Positions 1 to 6,511 of a stretch of DNA of 6,511 nucleotides are shown here, in pieces. The stretch lies in NCBI GenBank assembly GCA_943325355.2, contig CALPPA020000103.1, positions 1 through 6,511 of the forward strand, given 5' to 3'. This DNA is from Klebsiella pneumoniae. GTDB taxonomy: Bacteria > Bacteroidota > Bacteroidia > Flavobacteriales > Flavobacteriaceae. The notes under the pieces were generated by a model. That model did no database searches, had not been told where the DNA came from, and saw nothing but the letters and a program-made list of their open reading frames with translations. The position numbers and the translations under genes were made by a program. Each line of letters begins with the position of its first letter. Positions within the stretch are counted from its first letter, which is position 1.

Positions 1-1594
1 TGAGAAAAAAGCTTTCAAATTGATCGAAGATAGCAATAAAAGGTACAATATGATGTTAATGCAATCTCCTTTTGCCTTTGCAATTATGAAAGGAAAGGAC
101 TTTACAGTTACTCTTGCCAATGATAGTATTAAGCAAATTTGGGGAAAAGGAAACGATGTGGAAGGCAAGCCAATCCTTGAAATTTTACCCGAGTTGAAAG
201 ATGGTTCAATTCCGCAAATTCTTAACGATGTGTTCACAACAGGTATTCCATTTGAAGGCTATGAAATTCTTATTCCGATTTCGCACAACAATAAATTAAA
301 GGATGTGTATTTTAATTTTGTGTACCAACCGTACCTCGAAGCTGACGAATCTATTTCGGGAATTACCATCATTGCCTACGAAGTTACAGAGCATCATAAT
401 TTAAAAGCCGAATTGATTGCTTCTAAAGGTGTTGCCGAGCATAAAACAGAAGTGGCTGAAGAAGCTTTAAAATTCAAGCAACAATTTTTGGCAAATATGA
501 GTCACGAGATTCGAACACCGATGAATTCGATTGTTGGATTTACCAACGTAATATTGAAAACAGAATTAAACGCAAAGCAAAAAGAATATATCGATGCCAT
601 TAAAAAATCAGGAGAGTCCTTAATTATTCTTATTAATGACATTTTAGATCTTGCCAAAGTCGATTCGGGAAAAATGATATTTAGCAATAAACCGTTTAGT
701 TTAGAAGAATGTGTTTTGGATATATTTAATTTATTTGAACCAAAATGTCTAGAGAAAAATATTGAATTTAGCAGAAAGTATGATGCCTCTATACCTAAAT
801 TTCTGCTTGGTGATGGAGTTCGATTGAGACAAATAATTTTAAATTTGATTAGTAATGCCATTAAATTTACTCCTCAGGGAAAAATAAACTTAAGCATTCA
901 AGTTGTGACTGATTACGCCAAAGAAATTACTATCGAGTTTATAGTTAGTGATAGCGGTATCGGAATTCCTGAAAACAGATTAAGCCATATTTTTAATAAT
1001 TTTGAACAAGCATCCGAAGAAATTTCCAAAAATTATGGAGGAACTGGACTGGGACTTGCTATTGTAAAACAGCTAGTCGAATTTCAAGGCGGATCACTTT
1101 TTGTGAAAAGTAAAGTGGGGGAAGGATCAACTTTTGGCTTTCAAATGAATTTTTCTAAAACAGATCAAATAATAACTGCGGAACCTACTTTGATTATGAA
1201 AACTAGAAAGGAAACGAAAATTATAAAAGTGCTGGTTGCAGAGGATATTGCGTTAAATCAAATGTTGATAAAATTAATATTGGCCGATTTTGGGTTTGAT
1301 AGTGAAATTGCGGAAAACGGAAAAGTTGTCATAGAAAAACTCAAAGAATCAACTTACGATGTTATTTTAATGGATTTACAAATGCCCGAAATGAATGGGT
1401 TTGAGGCAACAGATTATATCCGAAATACGATGAATCTCTCTATTCCAATTATTGCGCTTACCGCCGATGTCACCTCTATAGATATTGAAAAATCTAAAAA
1501 AATAGGAATGAATGATTATATTTCTAAACCTATTGACGAAAAACTATTGTACAGTAAAATAATTGCACAAATCAATAAAATAAAGGAAAATTAA
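1..1594 (+). CDS. Hybrid sensor histidine kinase (PAS-HisKA-HATPase-REC), 5' truncated
   Basis: The frame is open to the left edge (E-K-K-A-F-K-L before the TTG at 20), so the true start lies upstream and the TTG is probably an internal Leu codon. Residues are counted from that TTG. A PAS-like domain covers about 8-125 (QSPFAFAIMKGKDF start). A helical, probably coiled-coil linker follows at 126-158. The HisKA H-box SHEIRTP is at 161-167, with phospho-acceptor His162 (nt 503-505). The HATPase shows the N-box (NLISNAIKF, Asn279), G1 (DSGIGIP, 311-317) and G2 (GGTGLGLAIV, 340-349). A C-terminal receiver (about 401-520) has the acidic pair Glu408/Asp409, phospho-acceptor Asp452 (LMDLQMP), Thr481 and Lys503. 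All catalytic residues are intact. By family knowledge it autophosphorylates on His and passes phosphate to its own receiver. No HPt domain follows the receiver and no membrane segment lies in the visible part; either could be supplied elsewhere. The ligand and output are unknown. Such kinases often carry several PAS domains upstream. Confidence 0.93.
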   Translation, partial: EKKAFKLIEDSNKRYNMMLMQSPFAFAIMKGKDFTVTLANDSIKQIWGKGNDVEGKPILEILPELKDGSIPQILNDVFTTGIPFEGYEILIPISHNNKLKDVYFNFVYQPYLEADESISGITIIAYEVTEHHNLKAELIASKGVAEHKTEVAEEALKFKQQFLANMSHEIRTPMNSIVGFTNVILKTELNAKQKEYIDAIKKSGESLIILINDILDLAKVDSGKMIFSNKPFSLEECVLDIFNLFEPKCLEKNIEFSRKYDASIPKFLLGDGVRLRQIILNLISNAIKFTPQGKINLSIQVVTDYAKEITIEFIVSDSGIGIPENRLSHIFNNFEQASEEISKNYGGTGLGLAIVKQLVEFQGGSLFVKSKVGEGSTFGFQMNFSKTDQIITAEPTLIMKTRKETKIIKVLVAEDIALNQMLIKLILADFGFDSEIAENGKVVIEKLKESTYDVILMDLQMPEMNGFEATDYIRNTMNLSIPIIALTADVTSIDIEKSKKIGMNDYISKPIDEKLLYSKIIAQINKIKEN

Positions 1595-1688
1595 GTGCAT
1601 CAAATTCTTTATCGATGTGCCATCTAAACGTTACAAGAAAAAAACAAGAGCTTTACTTAACTTGATAAAATAATCTTAATGCAATTAG

Positions 1689-1720
1689 AAAGGGCTTAGC
1701 CTGTAGGCTTTTTTTCTTTT
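1689..1720 (+). terminator. Weak candidate intrinsic terminator of the kinase gene
   Basis: A short stem AGCC-TGTA-GGCT (1698-1709) is followed directly by a T-rich run to 1720 (TTTTTTT, C, TTTT), about 100 bp after the kinase stop. The stem is only 4 bp, so the call rests on the T tract and on its position between convergent genes. Read from the minus strand there is no T run after the hairpin, so it would not serve the gene on that side. Confidence 0.35.
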
Positions 1721-1738
1721 ATTTGATAAAGGGGTTTG

Positions 1739-3109
1739 TTATTTCAGTTTAAAATTCTTTTCAATAGCCAAGATCATTTCGCCAGCAATATCTTTATTCG
1801 TAGCGCCTTCAATTCCTTCAAGTCCAGGAGAAGAGTTCACCTCAAGCAGTAATGGTCCTTTTGAGGAACGAATAATATCGACACCAGCCACTTTCAAGTC
1901 CATAGCTTTGGCTGCACGAATTGCTATTTTTTTTTCGTCAGCAGTTGGTTTTATAACCGTTGCTGTTCCTCCAAGATGAATATTAGCTCTAAATTCTCCT
2001 GGCATTGCTTCACGCTGAATAGTTGCCACGACTTTTCCATCAACGACAAATAAACGTAAATCTTTTCCGTTGGCTTCTTTTATGAATTCTTGCACCAGAA
2101 TATTAGCATTCAAACTCTTGAAAGCATTGATAACACTCTCTGCTGCTTTTCTGGTTTCGGCCAATACAACTCCTTTTCCTTGAGTTCCTTCGAGTAATTT
2201 TACGATTAACGGCGGACCACCTACCATTTTTATCAAGTCATCAGTGTCTAATGGTGAGTTTGCAAAACCCGTAGTTGGAATATCTATTCCGCTTTGCAAA
2301 AGCAATTGTAATGAAAATAGTTTGTCGCGCGATTGCGTAATTGCTGTGGAAGAATTTAAGCAATACACGTTTAAAGCCTCAAATTGCCGGGTTAAAGCGC
2401 AGCCATAAAAGGTAATACTCGGACGAATTCTGGGAATAACAGCATCAAATTGATTTAAAATTAAACCACCGCGATAATGAATTTCTGGAGTTTTGGCGTC
2501 CAGTTTCATATAGCATTCCTTGATATTCAAAAAATGCATTTCGTGACCACGCATTTCTCCGGCTTCCATAATTCGTTTATTGCTGTATAAATCTGGATTA
2601 CTGGCCAAAAGTCCGATACGCAAACCGGAACTGGCTTTCTCGCAATTTTTATAAACTTCCTTTAAATTATCGGTTGTGGGTTGGCCTAAAAGATATTGTT
2701 GTGCAGGATCAACTAAAACTCTTCCACTCATAGCTTCACGGCCCAAGAGCATCCGGAAACCCATTGAATCTCGATTTGTCAATGTCATTTCGATATTCCA
2801 GTTTGTATTGCCTATTTCCAGATTAGTTTGAATTACATAACGTTCTTCTCGAAACCCACTAGAACTTTTTACTACTCTTTTGTCTACCAATGGTGCTTCA
2901 CAATTAATAATGGTTTTGACATTATTTTGTATGGGATTAATATCAAATTTGACCCAATTATGTCCTTCTTTTTTAAATGGAGCAATGTTAATAGCGTGTA
3001 AAGCCGAAGTTTTTGCCCCAGAATCAACACGAGCTTTGATAGTAGGAATTCCTAATTCAGGAAAAGAGCACCATTCTTCGCTACCCAATATAATTTTGTT
3101 TTGTAACAT
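1739..3109 (-). CDS. rimK: RimB-like retropepsin domain fused to RimK, ribosomal protein S6 glutamate ligase
   Basis: The protein has 456 residues and two parts. Residues 1-145 match the family once named ATP-dependent zinc protease (Pfam Zn_protease), now regarded as retropepsin-like. The aspartic motif is [14 protein letters not shown] with Asp29-Ser-Gly, and [10 protein letters not shown] lies at 120-129. Residues 163-456 align along their whole length with E. coli RimK (about 300 aa). Shared blocks include [20 protein letters not shown] and AGVDI. The ATP-grasp residues are present: Lys304 in VKLLEGTQG, and Asp411, Glu423 and Asn425 ([14 protein letters not shown]), equivalent to E. coli Asp248, Glu260 and Asn262. 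By family knowledge RimK uses ATP to add glutamates to the C terminus of ribosomal protein S6 in the cytoplasm. In Pseudomonas, RimB is a separate protease that modulates this system, so the fusion implies linked control. The ATG at 3109 lacks a Shine-Dalgarno, as usual in Bacteroidota. It lies 88 bp after clpC across a strong terminator, and no clear promoter of its own was found. The S6 substrate is inferred; other RimK-family targets are possible. Confidence 0.9.
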   Translation of the reverse strand: MLQNKIILGSEEWCSFPELGIPTIKARVDSGAKTSALHAINIAPFKKEGHNWVKFDINPIQNNVKTIINCEAPLVDKRVVKSSSGFREERYVIQTNLEIGNTNWNIEMTLTNRDSMGFRMLLGREAMSGRVLVDPAQQYLLGQPTTDNLKEVYKNCEKASSGLRIGLLASNPDLYSNKRIMEAGEMRGHEMHFLNIKECYMKLDAKTPEIHYRGGLILNQFDAVIPRIRPSITFYGCALTRQFEALNVYCLNSSTAITQSRDKLFSLQLLLQSGIDIPTTGFANSPLDTDDLIKMVGGPPLIVKLLEGTQGKGVVLAETRKAAESVINAFKSLNANILVQEFIKEANGKDLRLFVVDGKVVATIQREAMPGEFRANIHLGGTATVIKPTADEKKIAIRAAKAMDLKVAGVDIIRSSKGPLLLEVNSSPGLEGIEGATNKDIAGEMILAIEKNFKLK

Positions 3110-3120
3110 TTTGAAATGTG

Positions 3121-3184
3121 TATAAAAAAATTAGCCACGAATTCACGAATTAAAATAAAGAGTAATTCGAGAATTCGTGGCTAA
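3121..3184 (-). terminator. Strong rho-independent terminator of clpC
   Basis: Read on the minus strand, a 22-bp stem with one A-A mismatch (3145/3170) and a 10-nt loop (3153-3162) is followed at once by seven T residues (3130-3124) and then ATA. It begins 14 bp after the clpC stop and ends just before rimK. Stem plus U tract is the classic intrinsic terminator layout. The stem is longer than usual. No T run follows it on the plus strand, so it acts in one direction. Confidence 0.8.
3131..3184. repeat. Palindromic repeat with tandem octamers, possible dispersed REP-like element
   Basis: The left arm 3131-3152 and right arm 3163-3184 are reverse complements at 21 of 22 positions. Each arm holds a tandem octamer: CACGAATT twice at 3136-3151, and AATTCGAG then AATTCGTG at 3164-3179. 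The outer ends are TTAGC and GCTAA. From memory, similar AATTCGTG/AATTCGTGGC sequences recur between genes in flavobacterial genomes, which would make this a REP-like unit. Only one copy is in this window, so dispersal is an inference. Confidence 0.65.
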
Positions 3185-3197
3185 AAATAATAATAAT

Positions 3198-5741
3198 TTA
3201 CTTAGTTGGTTCTTCTGCTTTGTGAACATTCACAGTCAGTTCTTGCGAAGTTTCATCAAGATCCATAAAGATTTCGTCACCAGAAGCTATTTTCGAAGTA
3301 ATTATTTCTTCGGCAAGTGCGTCTTCAACATATTTCTGAATGGCTCTTTTTAATGGTCTAGCGCCAAATTGTCTATCAAAACCCTTATCTGCAATAAATG
3401 CTTTTGCTGTATCTGAAAGTGTTAACTGATACCCCAATTCTTTGATTCGTTCGTATAATTTTTTTAATTCAATTTCGATAATTAAATTGATGTCTTCTTT
3501 CTCTAAAGCATTGAAAACAATCACGTCATCAATTCTATTTAAGAATTCTGGAGCAAAGGTTTTCTTCAAAGCATTTTCAATGATGCTTTTTGAATTATCG
3601 TCTGCTTGAGCTACTTTGGCAGCGGTTCCAAAACCAACTCCTTGCCCGAAATCTTTCAATTGGCGTGCCCCAACATTAGAGGTCATAATGATGATGGTGT
3701 TCTTGAAATCAATTTTTCGGCCTAAACTATCCGTTAAGTAACCATCGTCTAAAACTTGCAACATCATGTTGAAAACATCTGGGTGTGCTTTTTCGATTTC
3801 GTCCAAAAGTACCACGCAATAAGGTTTTCTTCGAACTTTCTCGGTTAATTGTCCACCTTCTTCGTAGCCAACATACCCAGGAGGAGCTCCAATTAATCTT
3901 GAAATGGCGAATTTTTCCATATATTCACTCATATCAATTCGAATCAATGCGTCTTCAGAATCGAACAATTCTCGTGCTAAAACTTTGGCTAATTGGGTTT
4001 TTCCAACACCAGTTTGTCCCAAGAAAATGAAGGAACCAATAGGTCGATTTGGATCTTTCAAACCAGCACGATTTCTTTGAATGGCACGAGAAATTTTCAT
4101 TACGGCTTCTCTTTGTCCAATGACTTTATTTTCGATAAGTTCTGGTAAATGTGCCAGTTTATTGCTTTCGGTTTGTGCAATTCGGTTTACGGGAATACCC
4201 GTCATCATTGACACGACATCGGCAACATTGTCTTCGGTAACTTCAATTCTGTTGTTTTTTGAATCTTCTTCCCATTGTTCTTGGGCAATAGCTAAATCTT
4301 TTTCGAGACGTTTTTCGTCATCGCGAAGTTTGGCTGCTTCTTCATATTTCTGTTTTTTGACCACAGTGTTTTTCAATTCGCGCACTTCTTCTAATTGTCG
4401 TTCCAACTCCAGAATTTGTTTTGGAACATCAATATTTGTGATGTGAACACGTGAACCAGCTTCATCCAATGCATCGATAGCTTTGTCTGGTAAGAAACGT
4501 TCCGACATATATCTGTCAGTTAATTTTACGCAAGCCTCAATGGCTTCAGGTGTATAAGTTACATTATGATGATCTTCATATTTGTCTTTTATGTTGTTCA
4601 AAATAGTTATCGTTTCTTCAATAGAAGTTGGTTCAATAATTACTTTTTGAAAACGTCTCTCGAGTGCGCCATCTTTCTCAATATATTGTCGGTATTCGTC
4701 TAATGTTGTTGCTCCAATACATTGAATTTCGCCTCTAGACAAAGCAGGTTTAAACATATTTGAGGCATCTAGAGAACCTGTTGCTCCACCAGCTCCAACG
4801 ATAGTGTGAATTTCATCAATGAAAAGAATGATATCGTCATTTTTTTCCAATTCATTCATCACGGCTTTCATTCGCTCTTCAAATTGTCCGCGGTATTTTG
4901 TGCCAGCAACTAGACTGGCTAAATCAAGAGTTACTACTCTTTTATTGAATAATATTCGAGAAACTTTCTTTTGAATAATACGCAAGGCCAAACCTTCAGC
5001 AATTGCAGATTTTCCCACACCAGGTTCACCTATAAGTAATGGATTGTTCTTTTTGCGTCGGCTCAAAATTTGTGAAACACGCTCAATTTCTTTTTCGCGT
5101 CCCACAACTGGATCTAATTTTCCTTCTTCGGCCATTTCTGTTAAATCTCTCCCAAAATTATCTAAGACAGGAGTTTTAGATTTTTTATTGGATTTGTTTG
5201 CCGGATTATTGAAGGTACCTTCTTTTAAACTGTCATCTTGTCCTGAATCCTCATTGTAAGAGTCGTTCTTTGGCAAGTTTTCGATAAAATCTTCTTCGCT
5301 TGGTGTCATATTTAGATATTGTTCTTTGGCTGTATCGTAATCAATTTTCAGTTTATTCAGCAGCTTGGTTGTTGGGTCATTTTCATTTCTTAAGATGCAC
5401 AATAATAAATGTGCTGTACTAATTGAAGTGCTGTGAAATACTTTTGCCTCTAGAAAAGTAGTTTTCAATGCACGTTCTGCCTGACGAGTAAGATGAAGAT
5501 TTTTCTTTTCGTTGTTGGTTTCCATATTCGTGCTAGCAGGACTTAGGATCTCAACTTTTCTTCTTAAATGGTCTAAATCAACTGATAAATTATTTAAGAT
5601 GTTAATTGCTTTGCCGTTGCCATCCCTTAATATTCCGAGCATTAGATGTTCTGTACCAATAAAATCGTGGCCTAAACGCAGGGCTTCTTCCTTGCTATAA
5701 GTAATAACATCTTTTACTCTTGGTGAAAAATTATCATCCAT
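3198..5741 (-). CDS. clpC: ATP-dependent Clp protease ATP-binding subunit ClpC (Hsp100/AAA+ unfoldase)
   Basis: The protein has 847 residues and is complete from ATG (5741) to stop. The N-terminal substrate/adaptor domain is a double Clp-N repeat (about 3-145: FSPRVKDVITYSKEEA, then LHLTRQAERALKTT). A polar, acid-rich linker follows (about 148-192). The first AAA+ module has Walker A GEPGVGKS (238-245), Walker B ILFIDE (305-310) and an Arg-finger region ERRF (361-364). A UVR-type coiled middle domain (about 449-484, QKYEEAAKLRDDEKRLEKDL) marks ClpC rather than ClpA or ClpB. The second AAA+ module has Walker A GQTGVGKT (575-582), Walker B VVLLDE (643-648), NRID (735-738) and sensor-2 GARPLKR (793-799). 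A VGF loop (702-704) sits where ClpP-binding tripeptides occur, so it should feed unfolded proteins to ClpP in the cytosol. B. subtilis ClpC is about 810 aa; much of the extra length here is in the linker. The start ATG has no Shine-Dalgarno and an A-rich leader. It is divergent from gyrA. No CtsR-like operator or clear promoter could be assigned. Confidence 0.97.
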   Translation of the reverse strand: MDDNFSPRVKDVITYSKEEALRLGHDFIGTEHLMLGILRDGNGKAINILNNLSVDLDHLRRKVEILSPASTNMETNNEKKNLHLTRQAERALKTTFLEAKVFHSTSISTAHLLLCILRNENDPTTKLLNKLKIDYDTAKEQYLNMTPSEEDFIENLPKNDSYNEDSGQDDSLKEGTFNNPANKSNKKSKTPVLDNFGRDLTEMAEEGKLDPVVGREKEIERVSQILSRRKKNNPLLIGEPGVGKSAIAEGLALRIIQKKVSRILFNKRVVTLDLASLVAGTKYRGQFEERMKAVMNELEKNDDIILFIDEIHTIVGAGGATGSLDASNMFKPALSRGEIQCIGATTLDEYRQYIEKDGALERRFQKVIIEPTSIEETITILNNIKDKYEDHHNVTYTPEAIEACVKLTDRYMSERFLPDKAIDALDEAGSRVHITNIDVPKQILELERQLEEVRELKNTVVKKQKYEEAAKLRDDEKRLEKDLAIAQEQWEEDSKNNRIEVTEDNVADVVSMMTGIPVNRIAQTESNKLAHLPELIENKVIGQREAVMKISRAIQRNRAGLKDPNRPIGSFIFLGQTGVGKTQLAKVLARELFDSEDALIRIDMSEYMEKFAISRLIGAPPGYVGYEEGGQLTEKVRRKPYCVVLLDEIEKAHPDVFNMMLQVLDDGYLTDSLGRKIDFKNTIIIMTSNVGARQLKDFGQGVGFGTAAKVAQADDNSKSIIENALKKTFAPEFLNRIDDVIVFNALEKEDINLIIEIELKKLYERIKELGYQLTLSDTAKAFIADKGFDRQFGARPLKRAIQKYVEDALAEEIITSKIASGDEIFMDLDETSQELTVNVHKAEEPTK

Positions 5742-5855
5742 ATTGTGTTGTATTGGTAATGTAAATTTAGTGAATTACTGTTTGAAAAACAAAAATCATT
5801 CCTCTTATGAAGTTATGTCAGCTAAATGACAAAAAAAACAACAAATAAACGTTAA

Positions 5856-5904
5856 AACTTGTATAATTTATTAACTAAAAAACAAGTTCATTTTGTTAAT
5901 AAAT
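5856..5904. repeat. Two interleaved inverted repeats in the clpC-gyrA divergent region
   Basis: Pair A is AACTTGT (5856-5862) with ACAAGTT (5882-5888). Pair B is ATTTATTAAC (5866-5875) with GTTAATAAAT (5895-5904). Both pairs are perfect, both have 19-nt spacers, and the arms are ordered A-B-A'-B'. They lie upstream of the gyrA promoter and within the possible clpC leader. They could be operator half-sites or a folded leader. The region is very AT-rich, so chance is a real alternative. Confidence 0.4.
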
Positions 5905-5926
5905 CATTGAAATAAGTAAAGAAAAG

Positions 5927-5959
5927 TTTGCGAAAAAAAATCAAAATGCCGTATATTAG
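5927..5959 (+). promoter_or_regulatory. gyrA promoter, Bacteroidota sigma-A type
   Basis: The -33 element TTTG (5927-5930) is followed after 21 nt by TATATTAG (5952-5959), which matches the Bacteroidota -7 consensus TAnnTTTG at all but one fixed position. The implied transcription start is near 5965, giving a gyrA leader of roughly 35-40 nt. That leader is AT-rich and has no Shine-Dalgarno before the ATG at 6002. Confidence 0.62.
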
Positions 5960-6001
5960 CACGTTTTGAAACTAAAATAATTTTATTAAATATTACAACT
6001 T

Positions 6002-6511
6002 ATGTCTGAAGGAGAAAAGTTAATTCCTATTAACATTGAAGATGAAATGAAATCAGCTTACATCGATTATTCGATGTCGGTAATTGTGTCAAGAGCGCTT
6101 CCGGATGTTAGAGATGGTTTGAAACCAGTGCATCGAAGAGTACTTTACGGAATGTATGATTTAGGAGTGACTTCAAAATCTGCCCATAAAAAATCTGCAA
6201 GAATTGTCGGTGAAGTTTTAGGAAAGTATCATCCACACGGAGATACATCAGTTTATGATGCGATGGTACGTATGGCTCAAGAATGGAGTTTGCGCTATTT
6301 ATTAGTCGATGGTCAAGGTAATTTTGGTTCAGTTGATGGTGATAGTCCAGCTGCAATGCGTTATACTGAAGCTAGAATGCGTAAAATTTCGGAAGAAATA
6401 ATGGCTGATATCGAAAAAGAAACCGTTGATTTTCAATTAAATTTTGACGATACTTTATACGAACCAAAGGTTATGCCAACCAGAGTTCCTACTTTATTAA
6501 TCAATGGAGCA
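6002..6511 (+). CDS. gyrA: DNA gyrase subunit A, N-terminal part (3' truncated by window)
   Basis: The first 170 codons are visible and still open at the right edge; full GyrA proteins are usually above 800 residues. The protein starts [20 protein letters not shown] and continues [20 protein letters not shown], a GyrA/ParC hallmark. The winged-helix region [12 protein letters not shown] (75-86) is the quinolone-resistance-determining region. [10 protein letters not shown] contains the catalytic Tyr121, equivalent to E. coli Tyr122, which forms the covalent bond to cleaved DNA. With GyrB it makes the A2B2 gyrase that introduces negative supercoils using ATP. Divergence from ParC was judged from [12 protein letters not shown] and [13 protein letters not shown], which read as GyrA. 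Position 82 (E. coli Ser83) is Thr, position 83 is Ser and position 86 (E. coli Asp87) is Asp. The start at 6002 fits the E. coli numbering offset of one and follows the promoter at 5927-5959. A minus-strand reading frame at 6108-6356 is only its shadow. Confidence 0.97.
   Translation, partial: MSEGEKLIPINIEDEMKSAYIDYSMSVIVSRALPDVRDGLKPVHRRVLYGMYDLGVTSKSAHKKSARIVGEVLGKYHPHGDTSVYDAMVRMAQEWSLRYLLVDGQGNFGSVDGDSPAAMRYTEARMRKISEEIMADIEKETVDFQLNFDDTLYEPKVMPTRVPTLLINGA

Noticed and set aside
20..22. TTG as start codon of the kinase gene
   Set aside because: The frame stays open to the left edge with a coherent peptide leading into the PAS domain, so the gene is cut by the window and does not start here.
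502..861. Minus-strand 119-residue reading frame
   Set aside because: Antisense to the HisKA and HATPase region of the kinase, with no recognisable domain.
1595..1620. Imperfect inverted repeat GTGCATC / GATGTGC just after the kinase stop
   Set aside because: Pairing needs a bulge, the stem is short and no T run follows, so it is not a convincing terminator or operator.
2880..3125. Plus-strand 81-residue reading frame opposite the rimK 5' end
   Set aside because: Antisense to the conserved DSGA-containing domain; no family resemblance or start signals support it.
4081..4446. Plus-strand 121-residue reading frame, and the similar ones at 3785-4030, 5044-5259 and 5512-5700
   Set aside because: All are antisense to well-conserved clpC; Ser/Phe/Arg-rich translations with no domain are typical of complementary-strand shadows.
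5790..5849. Possible minus-strand -7 elements for clpC (GATTTTTG, TTTATTTG)
   Set aside because: Each misses a fixed base and neither has a TTTG at 17-23 nt spacing, so no clpC promoter is called.
6108..6356. Minus-strand 82-residue reading frame
   Set aside because: It lies wholly antisense to the clear gyrA coding sequence and its translation resembles no family I recognise.

Overview
The window looks like chromosomal DNA from a member of the Bacteroidota, most likely Flavobacterium or a close relative. The evidence is low GC, start codons without Shine-Dalgarno sequences, a Bacteroidota-type promoter (TTTG, 21 nt, TATATTAG) ahead of gyrA, and protein sequences of the flavobacterial type. 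The genus is an inference from these features; no search was run.

Layout from left to right. Positions 1-1594 (+) hold the 3' part of a hybrid sensor histidine kinase (PAS, HisKA, HATPase, receiver); its 5' end lies outside the window. A short gap (1595-1738) with a weak terminator separates it from two convergent minus-strand genes. The first, 1739-3109 (-), is a fusion of a RimB-like retropepsin domain with RimK, the ribosomal protein S6 glutamate ligase. The second, 3198-5741 (-), is a complete clpC encoding a Hsp100 unfoldase. The 88-bp gap between them is mostly filled by a striking near-perfect 22-bp inverted repeat, followed on the minus strand by seven T residues. This should act as the clpC terminator and resembles a dispersed palindromic repeat. 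A 260-bp AT-rich divergent region (5742-6001) carries the gyrA promoter and two interleaved inverted repeats. From 6002 to the right edge (+) runs the 5' part of gyrA, which is open at the window end.

The genes do not form one pathway. They are largely housekeeping or stress functions: DNA topology (GyrA), protein quality control (ClpC with ClpP) and ribosome modification (RimK), next to an environmental sensor kinase. There is no sign of a mobile element, CRISPR array, RNA gene or defence island. The points most worth a second look are the RimB-RimK fusion and the palindromic repeat downstream of clpC. I do not see convincing evidence of a wholly new system here.
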